A DNA stretch of 64,000 nucleotides. It comes from Bacteroidales bacterium 52_46 (lineage in GTDB: Bacteria; Bacteroidota; Bacteroidia; Bacteroidales; Muribaculaceae). The DNA is taken from NCBI GenBank assembly GCA_001915385.1, contig MNQK01000004.1:1-64000 (forward strand), read 5' to 3'. Of the stretch, positions 44,246 through 54,900 are shown piece after piece (position 1 is the first letter of the stretch; every line of letters starts with the position of its first letter). Below the pieces are notes generated by a model that worked only from the letters and a program-made list of their open reading frames with translations, ran no database searches and was not told the origin of the DNA. The translations under genes were made by a program, and so were the position numbers.

Positions 44246-44319
44246 CGGGGCGTAGCGCAGTCCGGTAGCGCACCTGGTTTGGGACCAGGTGGTCGCAGGT
44301 TCGAATCCTGTCACCCCGA
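44246..44319 (+). tRNA. tRNA-Pro (anticodon TGG)
   Basis: A complete cloverleaf: D arm GCGC...GCGC, anticodon arm CCTGG-TTTGGGA-CCAGG with anticodon TGG, five-base variable loop, T arm GCAGG-TTCGAAT-CCTGT, and acceptor CGGGGCG/CACCCCG with discriminator A. CCA is not encoded. The sixth acceptor pair is C-A rather than a Watson-Crick pair. Confidence 0.97.
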
Positions 44320-44320
44320 C

Positions 44321-44358
44321 AAAAAAATCTTGCAACCTAAGGTTGCAAGATTTTTTTT
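44321..44358 (+). terminator. tRNA-Pro terminator
   Basis: A perfect stem of up to 17 bp (AATCTTGCAACC with GGTTGCAAGATT at its core, loop TAA) ends in a run of T. It directly follows the tRNA. Confidence 0.9.
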
Positions 44359-44399
44359 GTATTGTACCGGCTGACACCGCCGGAATGACTGCAAATAGT

Positions 44400-44430
44400 T
44401 TTGGGATCAGCAGAAAAAGCAGTATATTTG
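44400..44430 (+). promoter_or_regulatory. Promoter of the STAS-NRPS locus
   Basis: TTTG (44400-44403) and -7 TATATTTG (44423-44430) with a 19-base spacer, about 65 bases upstream of the STAS gene. It is the only clear promoter before the NRPS gene. Confidence 0.65.
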
Positions 44431-44496
44431 CATATATTGGCAATAGTAATTAATACATTATCACAATAATATCATTATTCAACAAGAACATCTCAC

Positions 44497-44799
44497 ATGG
44501 AAATTTCAATCTCCAATACCGACGGAAAACTCAGGGCCTGCCTCAATGGACGTCTTGACACATTATGCGCGCCCCAATGCGAAAAGGATCTTGAACCTAT
44601 ACGTAAAAATTCAGGAAACGAAAATATAATCGACTGCAGCGGACTCGGATATATCAGCAGTTCCGGCCTTCGCATCTTCCTCAGCCTTCTCAAGAAAGTG
44701 AAAAACGACGGCGGCACGCTTGTCCTCGAAAACGTCAATGACGAAATCAAAAACATATTCACCATTACCGGTTTTCATAAATTGTTCACAATCAAATAA
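44497..44799 (+). CDS. STAS-domain anti-sigma factor antagonist
   Basis: A 100-residue single-domain SpoIIAA/RsbV-like protein. The phosphorylatable Ser lies in YISSSGLRIFLSLL. In partner switching the unphosphorylated form binds a kinase-like ATPase protein and is reset by a PP2C phosphatase. The phosphatase is encoded 17 bases downstream. No stand-alone RsbW kinase is present; ATPase domains of this type are instead fused to the next two proteins. Confidence 0.9.
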   Translation: MEISISNTDGKLRACLNGRLDTLCAPQCEKDLEPIRKNSGNENIIDCSGLGYISSSGLRIFLSLLKKVKNDGGTLVLENVNDEIKNIFTITGFHKLFTIK

Positions 44800-44816
44800 C
44801 CGCAGCGCCCCGTATC

Positions 44817-47165
44817 ATGTCTCTTTCCAATAAGCTGAGCCTGTATCTGGTGCTTACGGCATTGGTCATCTTTGCGTCCTTAGGCTTCATATTTGTGCGC
44901 TATGGCGGAGAACGCGAGGAACGTCTCGTGTCAATCTACGCCTCTATGAGCATAGAGAATTTCGCCGACAGGATTGACTATGACCTCTCGCGAATAGAAA
45001 ACAACATTGCTCTCTCGTCGCCCGAAGCGCTGCGTGTCCTTGAACACCCCGACCGGATATTGCGGTTTGTCGAGCGTTACGTGAAGACAGATTCCCTTAT
45101 AATGGGCGGTTGCATAGCTGCGGTACCCGGTGCGTCGCCGCTGACAGGCGACGCCATGATGATGGAATACGCAAGCCGTGACGGACAAGGCGAATGGCAG
45201 TCAAAACACCTTGGCGACAGCGCCTACGACTATACCGCCATGCCATGGTATACCGATGCCGTAAGCACCGGAAAGCCATGCTGGTCAGAGCCATATTTCG
45301 ACAAAGGAGGCGGCAATAAGCTGATGGTCACCTATTCCTATCCACTGTGCGACCCGGAAGGAAAGGTCATCGCCGTAATGACCGCCGACATATCCATTGG
45401 CGACCTTACTCACGAAATAACCAGACTAAAGCCTGTTGACAAGGGCTATGCATTCATCATCAGCAAGGAGCATACCTTCGTCACCTACCCCGACAGGAGC
45501 AAGGTGCTATCCGAAGACATCGAAACGTATGCTAAGGAGAAGGGCTGGAAGATGATTTCTGAACTGGGAGAAAAGAATTATTCCCGCAAAAGCGACATAT
45601 TCCGCATCGACGAGAATGGAAAGGACATGCTTCTCGTGTGCCACAGAATGGAGCTGACCGACTGGATTATATGCAGCATAGCGCCTTACAGCTCCATAAT
45701 GTCCGACCTCGACCTACTCACATTCAAGGCTGTAGTCCTAATTGTGGCAGGACTTTTAATATTGCTCTTTCTCATTCGTGCCATAGTGATATACTCCATG
45801 CGGCCGCTCTCGCGGCTTACAGCAACGGTCGACAGCATATCATCGGGCCATCTCGAGACCACGCTTCCGGCAATGAAAGCGTCTGACGAGATAGGACGCC
45901 TCAACAACGCATTCTCGAAGATGCAGTTCTCGCTGCGGGAGCAGATGGAACGTCTGGTCGAGACCACCAGGGCCAAAGAACATATAGAAAGTGAACTCCA
46001 CATTGCCCGCAGCATTCAGATGGGCCTCGTGCCACGGACATTCTCGCCGTTCCCCGAATGGAAAGGGCTCGAGCTTTTCGCAATGCTCCGGTCGGCCAAA
46101 GAGGTAGGCGGTGACCTGTATGATTTCTTCATACGCGACTCCCTGCTTTTCTTTACAATCGGTGATGTTTCCGGCAAAGGTATCCCGGCCTCACTGTTTA
46201 TGGCCGTGACACGCACCCTGTTCCGCATGGCGGCCGAACAAAGCGATTCACCGGGGAAGATTATATCCACCATCAACGACACCATAGTTAAGGATAACAC
46301 CGAATGCATGTTCGTGACCATGTTCGTAGGCACGCTCGATTTGCGCACCGGCCATCTGCGTTTCTGCAATGCCGGCCACAATCCTCCGGTCATCATCGAC
46401 AAGAACGGTGCATCTTTTCTGGCTGAGAACGAAAACATTCCGGTAGGCGTGATTTCAGGTTATGAATATAAGGAAGAAAGCTTGCGGCTCACTTCCGACA
46501 GCACTCTATTCCTATATACCGACGGACTGACTGAAGCTGAAAATTCATCAAAGGAACTCTATGGCGACCAACGGTTGCTTGATGCCCTTTCCGACAATCC
46601 GGCCACGCCCCCAAAAGAAAAGATTGAACGCCTGAGCGGCTCGGTCGGCAATTTTGCCGAAGGAGTCGACCAAAGCGACGACCTCACCATGCTGAGTCTT
46701 CGTCTCAACCATGGAATGAGAATACTGGAACACCGCGTATTCCACAACTCCATGACAGAAATCGAAAGGATTCCGGCTATTACACTGCACCTTGCGGCTG
46801 TACTTAGCCTCGACGACACAATACGCGACAGAATCAATCTTGTCCTTGAAGAAGCCATCGTCAATGTCATCAGTTATGCCTACCCGGAAGGCGAGTCCGG
46901 AGAAATCGAGCTTTCGGTCGGACACGATTATTTGTCAGATGAACTGATTATACAAATTTCCGACTGCGGCAAACCGTTTGACCCTACGAAGAAAAAAGAT
47001 GCCGACATCGACGCCGACATCGACGAGCGCCCCATAGGCGGTCTCGGAATATTCCTGATCCGAAATTTATGCGACAGCGCTGAATATTGCTATTCCGACG
47101 GCCGGAACATCCTGCGCCTGACTGTCGCGCTAAGAGGGTGTATCATAACAAAAGATAAAAATTGA
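44817..47165 (+). CDS. Sensor SpoIIE-type phosphatase fused to a GHKL ATPase domain
   Basis: A 782-residue membrane signal protein. TM1 (residues 7-27), extracytoplasmic dCache-like sensor (to about 300, with MPWYTDAVSTGKPCWSEPYFD), TM2 (about 303-325), HAMP (330-385), short coiled coil, PP2C phosphatase (EVGGDLYDF at 429-437, GDVSGKGIPASLFM, NAGHNPP, YTDGLTEA), and a C-terminal GHKL domain (EEAIVNVISYAYP at 678, SDCGKPFDP, GGLGIFLIRNL). It probably dephosphorylates the upstream STAS protein in response to an external signal. The ATPase domain could be its kinase counterpart. Confidence 0.9.
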   Translation: MSLSNKLSLYLVLTALVIFASLGFIFVRYGGEREERLVSIYASMSIENFADRIDYDLSRIENNIALSSPEALRVLEHPDRILRFVERYVKTDSLIMGGCIAAVPGASPLTGDAMMMEYASRDGQGEWQSKHLGDSAYDYTAMPWYTDAVSTGKPCWSEPYFDKGGGNKLMVTYSYPLCDPEGKVIAVMTADISIGDLTHEITRLKPVDKGYAFIISKEHTFVTYPDRSKVLSEDIETYAKEKGWKMISELGEKNYSRKSDIFRIDENGKDMLLVCHRMELTDWIICSIAPYSSIMSDLDLLTFKAVVLIVAGLLILLFLIRAIVIYSMRPLSRLTATVDSISSGHLETTLPAMKASDEIGRLNNAFSKMQFSLREQMERLVETTRAKEHIESELHIARSIQMGLVPRTFSPFPEWKGLELFAMLRSAKEVGGDLYDFFIRDSLLFFTIGDVSGKGIPASLFMAVTRTLFRMAAEQSDSPGKIISTINDTIVKDNTECMFVTMFVGTLDLRTGHLRFCNAGHNPPVIIDKNGASFLAENENIPVGVISGYEYKEESLRLTSDSTLFLYTDGLTEAENSSKELYGDQRLLDALSDNPATPPKEKIERLSGSVGNFAEGVDQSDDLTMLSLRLNHGMRILEHRVFHNSMTEIERIPAITLHLAAVLSLDDTIRDRINLVLEEAIVNVISYAYPEGESGEIELSVGHDYLSDELIIQISDCGKPFDPTKKKDADIDADIDERPIGGLGIFLIRNLCDSAEYCYSDGRNILRLTVALRGCIITKDKN

Positions 47166-47169
47166 ACCG

Positions 47170-48894
47170 ATGAAAAGAAAATCATATCTCGTAGGACACG
47201 CTTTCCGCAGCTTCCTGTTCGCTTCCGTCATGACAGTGGCCGCCTCGCAGATGGGCGCATTCATTGACGGCATGATGGTGACATGGTTTGTCAACGACGC
47301 CGCAATGAGCGCCATCAACATCAGCTCGCCGGTACTTCAGCTTTATTTTTCATTATGTCTGCTCCTCGGTGTCGGCGGCACTCTCATAGCAGGCAAAGCC
47401 ATCGGCAACTACGACCGGGAGAAAGCATCACGCATATTCTCCCTTTCCGTTTCGTCGGCAGTCATACTCGGCCTTATCCTCGGGGGCGCCGGACTCGTAT
47501 TTTTTGACCCGATTATCAATATGCTGTGCCCCGACAGGGCGATTGTCGGATACGCGGGGGCATACATGGCCATCACCATCCCGTCGGCGGCAGTCTACAT
47601 GCTGATGATAGTGCTCCAGCTGTTTGTGGCGCTCGACGGAGAGCCCAGGCGAGTCACTGCCGCTGTCTCCACATGCATAGCGGTCAACCTCATTCTCGAC
47701 TATCTGTTCATAAAAGTCTTCGCATGGTCGATGACGGGAGCCGCACTTGCCACCGTGATAAGCTACATACCGGCAATCGTGATACTTCTCGCGCATTTCA
47801 GGAAGAAAAACGCATTACGGTTCTCTATGAAATACGATTTCCGCAATCTGTTGGCTATAACAAAGACGGGGACTCCATCGGGATTGACGGCAATGCTGAT
47901 GTCATTACAAATTTTCGTCTGCAACATTATTGCCATGCACTATCTGGGCACGTCTGGGGTCATCGTATTTGCCGTATGCATGTACCTGCTGCGTCTCTCC
48001 ATGATTATACTTACCGGCTCTATCGACTCATTCCAGCCTGTCGCATCAATCCTTGCCGGCTCCGACGACAACAAAGGCGTAGCGATGGTACTCGGCAAAG
48101 CCTACCGTTTTCTTGGCATAAGCCTTGTCGTCTTTGCCGGAATCATGATTTTTTTCCCCGGCATAATAGCCGGGCTTTTCAGCGTGACCGACCGCAGCAC
48201 GCTCGGAATGTTCAACAGCGCTATCCCGGCCTACGCTTTCAATATTATATTGCAATGCGCCGTCGGATTACTTATTCCGGTCTACCAGGTGTATGCCAAT
48301 ACACGTCATGCCATGATAATATCAATAGGACAGCCCATACTCCCGATTATCTTCTTCTGGATATTTGCCGCAGCGGGAATAAACGCATGGTGGGGGTTTG
48401 CGGCCGGACAGCTGGTATTGCTCATACTGGTGTCACTGACGGTTTTGCGTCCGAAACCCGGCCTTATTCCCTTCTTCCTCATTCCCTCCGGATCAGCCGC
48501 AAAAGTCTATGACACAAGCATCGTCCCCTCCGTCGAGGATACGGGGAATCAGTTGCGGGAAGCCGACATGTGGCTTGAAAATTGCGGAATAGGCAAAGCG
48601 CTCCGCTTCCGTGTCGGAGTGTCATGCGAGGAAATACTCAATAACATCGTCAAGCATGCCGGCAGCATAAACCGCAAGGAAGCGTCTGTCGATTTGCGTA
48701 TCTCCTTGCATGCCAACAGCATAACAGCCATAATCCACGACGAAGGCCGCCCGTTCAACCCCATTGAGCAGGACCCGCATTCCGGCATCGGACTGCTCAT
48801 CGCAAAAAAATCATGCGATGAGATGAAATACGAATATATGTTCCATCAGAATATCCTGACCATGAACTGGATCATGGACAATTCGGTAAAATGA
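47170..48894 (+). CDS. MATE-family exporter fused to a GHKL ATPase domain
   Basis: A 574-residue fusion. Residues 1-445 are a twelve-helix MATE transporter (two six-helix bundles, IDGMMVTWFVND near the start, LDGEPRRVTAAVS in the loop before helix 5). Residues about 455-574 are an RsbW-like ATPase domain with EEILNNIVKHAG (487-498), HDEGRPFNP and SGIGLLIAKKSCDE. This coupling is unusual. The gene starts 4 bases after the phosphatase and 25 bases before the NRPS, so it probably exports the NRPS product and may be gated or sensed by the STAS system. Confidence 0.85.
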   Translation: MKRKSYLVGHAFRSFLFASVMTVAASQMGAFIDGMMVTWFVNDAAMSAINISSPVLQLYFSLCLLLGVGGTLIAGKAIGNYDREKASRIFSLSVSSAVILGLILGGAGLVFFDPIINMLCPDRAIVGYAGAYMAITIPSAAVYMLMIVLQLFVALDGEPRRVTAAVSTCIAVNLILDYLFIKVFAWSMTGAALATVISYIPAIVILLAHFRKKNALRFSMKYDFRNLLAITKTGTPSGLTAMLMSLQIFVCNIIAMHYLGTSGVIVFAVCMYLLRLSMIILTGSIDSFQPVASILAGSDDNKGVAMVLGKAYRFLGISLVVFAGIMIFFPGIIAGLFSVTDRSTLGMFNSAIPAYAFNIILQCAVGLLIPVYQVYANTRHAMIISIGQPILPIIFFWIFAAAGINAWWGFAAGQLVLLILVSLTVLRPKPGLIPFFLIPSGSAAKVYDTSIVPSVEDTGNQLREADMWLENCGIGKALRFRVGVSCEEILNNIVKHAGSINRKEASVDLRISLHANSITAIIHDEGRPFNPIEQDPHSGIGLLIAKKSCDEMKYEYMFHQNILTMNWIMDNSVK

Positions 48895-48919
48895 CTCACC
48901 CCCAATCTAAACCAAAATC

Positions 48920-51900
48920 ATGAAACAATCCCCACTCAGCCAGACCCAGCTCGGCATTTATCTCGGCTCGGCCTATCGTGATGACCTTGCCTACCATATT
49001 GCATATATATTCCGTTTCCCGGCAGACACGGATCCCGACAGCCTCGCTGCTGCGCTCCGCAAAACAATCGCCGCCCACCCAGCATTGAATGTCAGCATCG
49101 ACACTGACGACAAAGGCGAGGCACTGATGAAATGGGACGAAAACGACATTCCGGAAATACCCGTCGCCAATATGACGGAGGCACAGTTTGAAGCGCTCAA
49201 ACCGATGCTTATAGAGCATCTCGCCGTGCCCGGCAACCACATGAGCCGCTTCCGCATCATCCGTACCGAGAATTCCACCTGTCTTATAGCCATCATCCAC
49301 CACATAATCTACGACGGCTCGTCAATGCGAATTTTCCTGCATGACCTTGACTCAGCTCTGAAAGGCAACAATCCGGGGAAAGAGACTTTTACACAATTCG
49401 ATGTCGTCGAGAAAGAGATTGCAGGCCGCAAAACGCCTCAATATGACGAACAGAAGGAATATTACAAACGCACCTTCGGCGACTTTGATTCCGACGGCAC
49501 GGCACTTTTCCCCGATGCCCGGGAAATAAAAGCCGAGGATAAGACCGGGACAGAATCCGCCACAGCCGGCAACCATAAGATTTTCCGCCTGCTGACCTCC
49601 CCCGACGTTTTCAAAGGTGGGGCGGCCACAGCCAATGCCGCGATGGGCATAGCCCTCGGTGCATTCACCGGACGCGACGATGTCCTCTTCACAACAGTAT
49701 ATCACGGACGCAACACCCCCGACACTGAGAATACTGTAGGCATGCTCGTGCGCACACTTCCTGTCCGTTGCAGACTTGGCGACGACACGACCGTTGCCGG
49801 ACTCATTGCTGAAATGAAAGCCCAACGCGATGCAACTCGTGCCAACGACCTATACTCATTCGCCGACTTTTCTGCCATGCTCGGATACGAGCAGAACGTA
49901 CTGTTCGGCTATCAGGGGCGTCTGCTTGACTTTGACGGCCTCATTGACGGCATGACAGCCGAACGCATCGACAACGGCGACACAGGCGTTCCCCTCACCA
50001 TACAGATGTATGTCACCGACAACGGCCTCGACGTCGACGTGATATGGCGCGGCGACCTTTATTCCGAAGCTGCGGTAAGTCGTCTTGTCGCCACTTTTGA
50101 CCTCGCTCTCACACAGCTCTGCGACCCGGCGAATGCCACGCTCACGGTAAGCCGTCTGGCTCTCGTCGGCAGCGAGGAAGAAGAAGAACTGAAACGGCTC
50201 GAAACAGTTCCGGCACTCCCCTACGACCGTTCCATGCCAATAGAGGGCGTCATCGCCTCGGTAGCCCGCAGGATTCCCGGCAAAGCAGCGGTTGTAGCCG
50301 GCAACGTGACGCTTACATACGCCGATGTCGACATGATTACCACACGCATGTCGCGGCGCCTCGCCGAAAACGGAATAGTGCCCGGTGACACTGTCGGTGT
50401 CATGATACCCCGCAGCGAGTGGATGTCGCTTATACCCGTCGCCGCAATGAAAGCACAGGCCGCCTACGCACCTCTCGACCCTACATTCCCTCAGGAGCGC
50501 CTTTCATTCATGATTGAGGACGCAGGCATAAACACCATCATCACTGTCGACGGTCTGGCCGACAAAGTACTGCCCGACTTCAAAGGCCGCATCCTCGACG
50601 CCCGCCTACTTAACACCGCGCCCGACGGCGACCAACCGACGGCTACCCCCGAAAATTGGGAAGCGGCTCCCGACGCGCCATTCGTGGTGCTGTATACTTC
50701 CGGTTCCACAGGCAAACCGAAAGGCGTCACACTCACCCGCGGCAACCTGCTCAACTATAGCCACGACTACGTTGAAATAGCGAAATATGGAGAAGCCGAC
50801 CGCATCCCGGCATACGCCAACTTCGGCTTCGACGCCCACATGATGGACCTCTACCCAACCCTCATGGCCGGCGCCACTCTCTACATTCTCGACGATGAGA
50901 TACGCCATGACCTTGACGCGCTGCATGACTTCTTCGAAAAAAACAGGATAACCTGCGCATTCCTCACCACACAGATAGCATGGCAACTTTTCACGCTCTA
51001 CGAGTTCTCGACGCTCCGCTGGCTCGCATGCGGCGGTGAGAAACTGCCGCCTACAGGTGAGCTTCCGTTCGTCTTCGCCAACCTCTACGGCCCGACGGAA
51101 TGCTCGGTCATAGCAACATATTTCATACCACGCGGCGCCACCGACGGCACGGTAATCGGACGTCCGATACCGGGTTACGGCGTGCGTGTACTCGACAGGC
51201 ACGGCCGCCGCGTGCCGCGCGGCGTGCCCGGGGAGTTGCTCATCACAGGTGCCGGCGTCGGCCTCGGCTACCTCAACAGGCCGGAACTCACTGCCGAAAA
51301 ATTCATCGAAGCGGACGGCGCCCGCGCCTACCGCACAGGCGACCTTGCCCGATGGAACGAAAACGGCGACATTCAGTTCCTCGGCCGCATGGACGGCATG
51401 GTGAAGCTACGCGGCCTGCGTATCGAACTTGGCGAAATCGAGGCGGTAGCCACACGCCACGAAGCAATCCGGCAGTTTGTCGCCGCAGTAAAGTCAGTCG
51501 GCGGAAACGACCAGCTCGTAGGCTATTATGCTGTCAAGGACGGCATGGAAGTAAGTCCCGATGAGCTCCGCAGCTTCATGGCGGAAGACCTCACCGAATT
51601 CATGATACCGGCCACTGTGATGCGCCTCGACAAGATGCCCATGACTCCCAACGGAAAGATTGACCGCCGCGCACTGCCGGTGCCCGAAATAAAACTTGAA
51701 GAAGATGACTTCGTCAAAGCCGAAACGCCACAGGAAATCGAGATAACCGGCATTGTATCCGAGCTGCTCGGACACAATGCCTTCGGCGTCACTACCAACC
51801 TGCTCAAAACAGGACTGACGTCGCTTCTCGCCATGCGCCTTGTAGCGACAATTGCCAAGCGCATGAACGTGCGCATCACCTCGAAAGAGGCGATGGCCGA

Positions 51901-54900
51901 TCCGACAGTAAGAGGTATCGTTAAGGCAATTTCGGCAGTCGGTGCCGATGTTCCGGCGGCTAAAACCATACACAAGCGCAAATACTATCCGATAACGGAA
52001 AACCAGCGTGGCGTGCTCATCGACTGGGAACGCAACCGAGATGCCGTGCAATACAATGTGCCGCAGGCAATCAAGCTAAAGCCCGACACCGACCTCAACC
52101 GCCTCCGCGACGCGCTCACCGCTACAGTAAAAGCCCACCCGGCCCTCAGCGCTACATTCGTCAATCGCAACGGCGACGTGATGCAGCAGCGCAGGGACAT
52201 CGGAAACGTCCTCGTAGCCGAACTCTCTCTCGACAGCACTCCCTCTCGCGGACAGATGCAGGAATTAGTGAGACCGTTCGACCTTTTCGCCGACCCGCTG
52301 TACCGCTTCACCATCATTCGCACACCGCAAGGCGACTGGCTGTTCATGGATTTCCACCATATCGTCTTCGACGGTGTTTCGGCCATGGTATTCTTCGACT
52401 CGCTTGCAAAGGCTTATGCCGGAGAGCACCTTCAGGAAGAGGAATATTCGGCATTTGAATGGGCAGCCGATGAGGCAGCCGTCATGCAGTCGTCCGAATA
52501 CGAGGAGGCCGAGCAATGGTTCGACAGACTGCTTGACAGCGTCGAGACCACGGTCTACCCCCACAGTACCCGGCCGGAAGCAGTCACACCGGGCACTCTA
52601 CTTCGCAGAGAAATTGAGATTGACGGAGCCGGCATAGACCGTTTCTGCCGTGACAATGCGCTCACACCAAGCAATTTCTTCCTTTCTGTATTCATGCAGA
52701 CACTCCACCGTCTGACCCGCAACGATACAGTCGCCATCACCACCATCAACAACGGGCGCAACGACGTGCGCCTTGTCGACGACATCGGCATGTTTGTCAA
52801 GACACTTCCCGCAGTATCAAAGATGTCGGCAAAACAAGCCGCAGAAATGGCTCCGGCATCAATGTCACTGTCGCTCCAGGAGCAGTTCAACACTACGCGC
52901 GGATATGACTTCTTCCCGTTCACCGAAATAGTTGACAAATACGGGCTGCGTCCCGAGATAATGTACGTCTACGAAGGCGGCGTATCACTCGACGCCGAAG
53001 ACGGGCCGCTCGGCAAGGATAAAATTCCTGTAAGCCTTGACACTGCCAAGGTACCACTGACGCTTCTGATATTCACACCGGCCCCCGGCACATACAGGCT
53101 TGAGCTTGAATATGACGGCTCGCTTTACAACAACGCCGACATGAGCGTACTGCTCGAAATGACGGCAGAAGCCGCATCGAAGAATACTTTTACCGCCACG
53201 GTCAAAGAGGCAACGCTCCTTTCAGACGCTCAGGACGCTCTTCTCGCCTCTATCCGCAACGGCGTCACCGGCGAAGTCGGGTTCAAGTCATATCACGGGG
53301 CTCTCGAACAACAGGTCGACGCCACCCCCGACGCCACTGCCCTTGTAGCCTGCGACCGCACCCTAAGTTTCGCCGGACTTGATGCCGAAGCCAACCGCAT
53401 CGCCAACTATCTGCGCGCCAACGGAGTGGGCCGCGGCGATAAAGTCGTCGTGCTTCTCCCGCGCGACTCCCGACTTATCACAACAATCTATGGAGTAATG
53501 AAATCGGGAGCGGCATATATCCCGTGCGACCCCGACTATCCCGTTGAACGTATCAGACTCATCACCGAGGATTCCGACTCCAGGCTCATCATAACTACCG
53601 CTGACCGCGTAGACTCTTTCCCCGGCAAAGCCGCCTGCATAGATGCAATTCTTGCAGAGTCGGCCGACTCTTCGCGCCCCGTTGACGACACGCAAAGCGA
53701 CGACCCGGCGTATCTGATTTATACTTCAGGTAGCACCGGGCGGCCGAAAGGAGTGGTAATACATCACGGCGCGGCCGCCAACTATCTTTACGGCTACCGC
53801 GAACTCATCTACCGTCCGATGAAGGAACATGAGCCCCGCGTCAACATGCTCATTGTCACAATCTCATTCGACGCATCGCATGTCGACCTCGGCACTTCCC
53901 TTACCTCAGGCCACACCCTTGTCCTCGCCAACGAAGAAGAGTGCAAGGACGTTACTTTGCTATCCGGCCTGATGCGGCGCAACCGCGTCGAAGCCTTCGA
54001 CGCCACCCCGAGCCGCCTTGCCGCCATGCTCGAACTGCCTGAATTCCGTGAGGCGATATCCGATTGCCGCCTCCTCAACATCGGCGGTGAGGGCATCCCA
54101 CATTCGCTGCTTCACAAACTCGACAGCGCCGGATTCAAGGGATTGATTGTCAACGAATACGGCCCTACAGAAACGACTGTCGGCTCCAACCATGCCATTC
54201 TTACCTCCGACAAGCCGGTCACTGTCGGCCCCCCGTTCTACAACTACAAGGAATATATCCTCGACGGCTGGGGCGGCGAACTGCCCGTCGGCGCCATAGG
54301 CGAACTTGTCATCGCCGGACGCAGTGTTGGCAAAGGCTACCACAACATGCCCGAGAAAAATGCGGAAAGCTTCATAACGTTCAACGGCGAAAGGGCTTAC
54401 CGCACCGGCGACCTGGCTCGCTGGCTCCCCGACGGAGATGTCGATGTGCTGGGCCGTATCGACCATCAGGTCAAGCTGCGTGGCCTACGCATCGAGCTTG
54501 GCGAGATTGAAAGCGTGGCCAACTCCTTCAAGGGTGTAAAGATGTCAGTAGCCAACGTATGCAAAATCAACAATATCGACCATCTGTGCATCTGGTATGA
54601 AGGTACAGACATAAGTCAGGAAGAACTGAAACTTCATCTTCAACGCCATCTCACCGACTACATGGTTCCCGACAGCTTCAACCCGGTGGAGAAGATACCC
54701 GTCACGCCCAACGGCAAACTCGACCGCAAGAACCTCCCTGCGCCTGTGCTTGAGCAATTAGCCGAGTATGAAGAACCCGCCCCCGGTGCCGAAAGCCGGA
54801 TTGCCGAAGCATTCCGTGCCGCTCTCGGTCTGGAACGTGTAGGCGCCAACGATGATTTCTTCAAAATAGGAGGCACATCGATCAACGCCATAAAAGTTGT

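Noticed and set aside
41971..47155. Similar AGAGGGTGT strings after divIC (41973) and near the phosphatase end (47133)
   Set aside because: Only about ten bases match and no larger repeat or inverted end is visible; the second lies within coding sequence.
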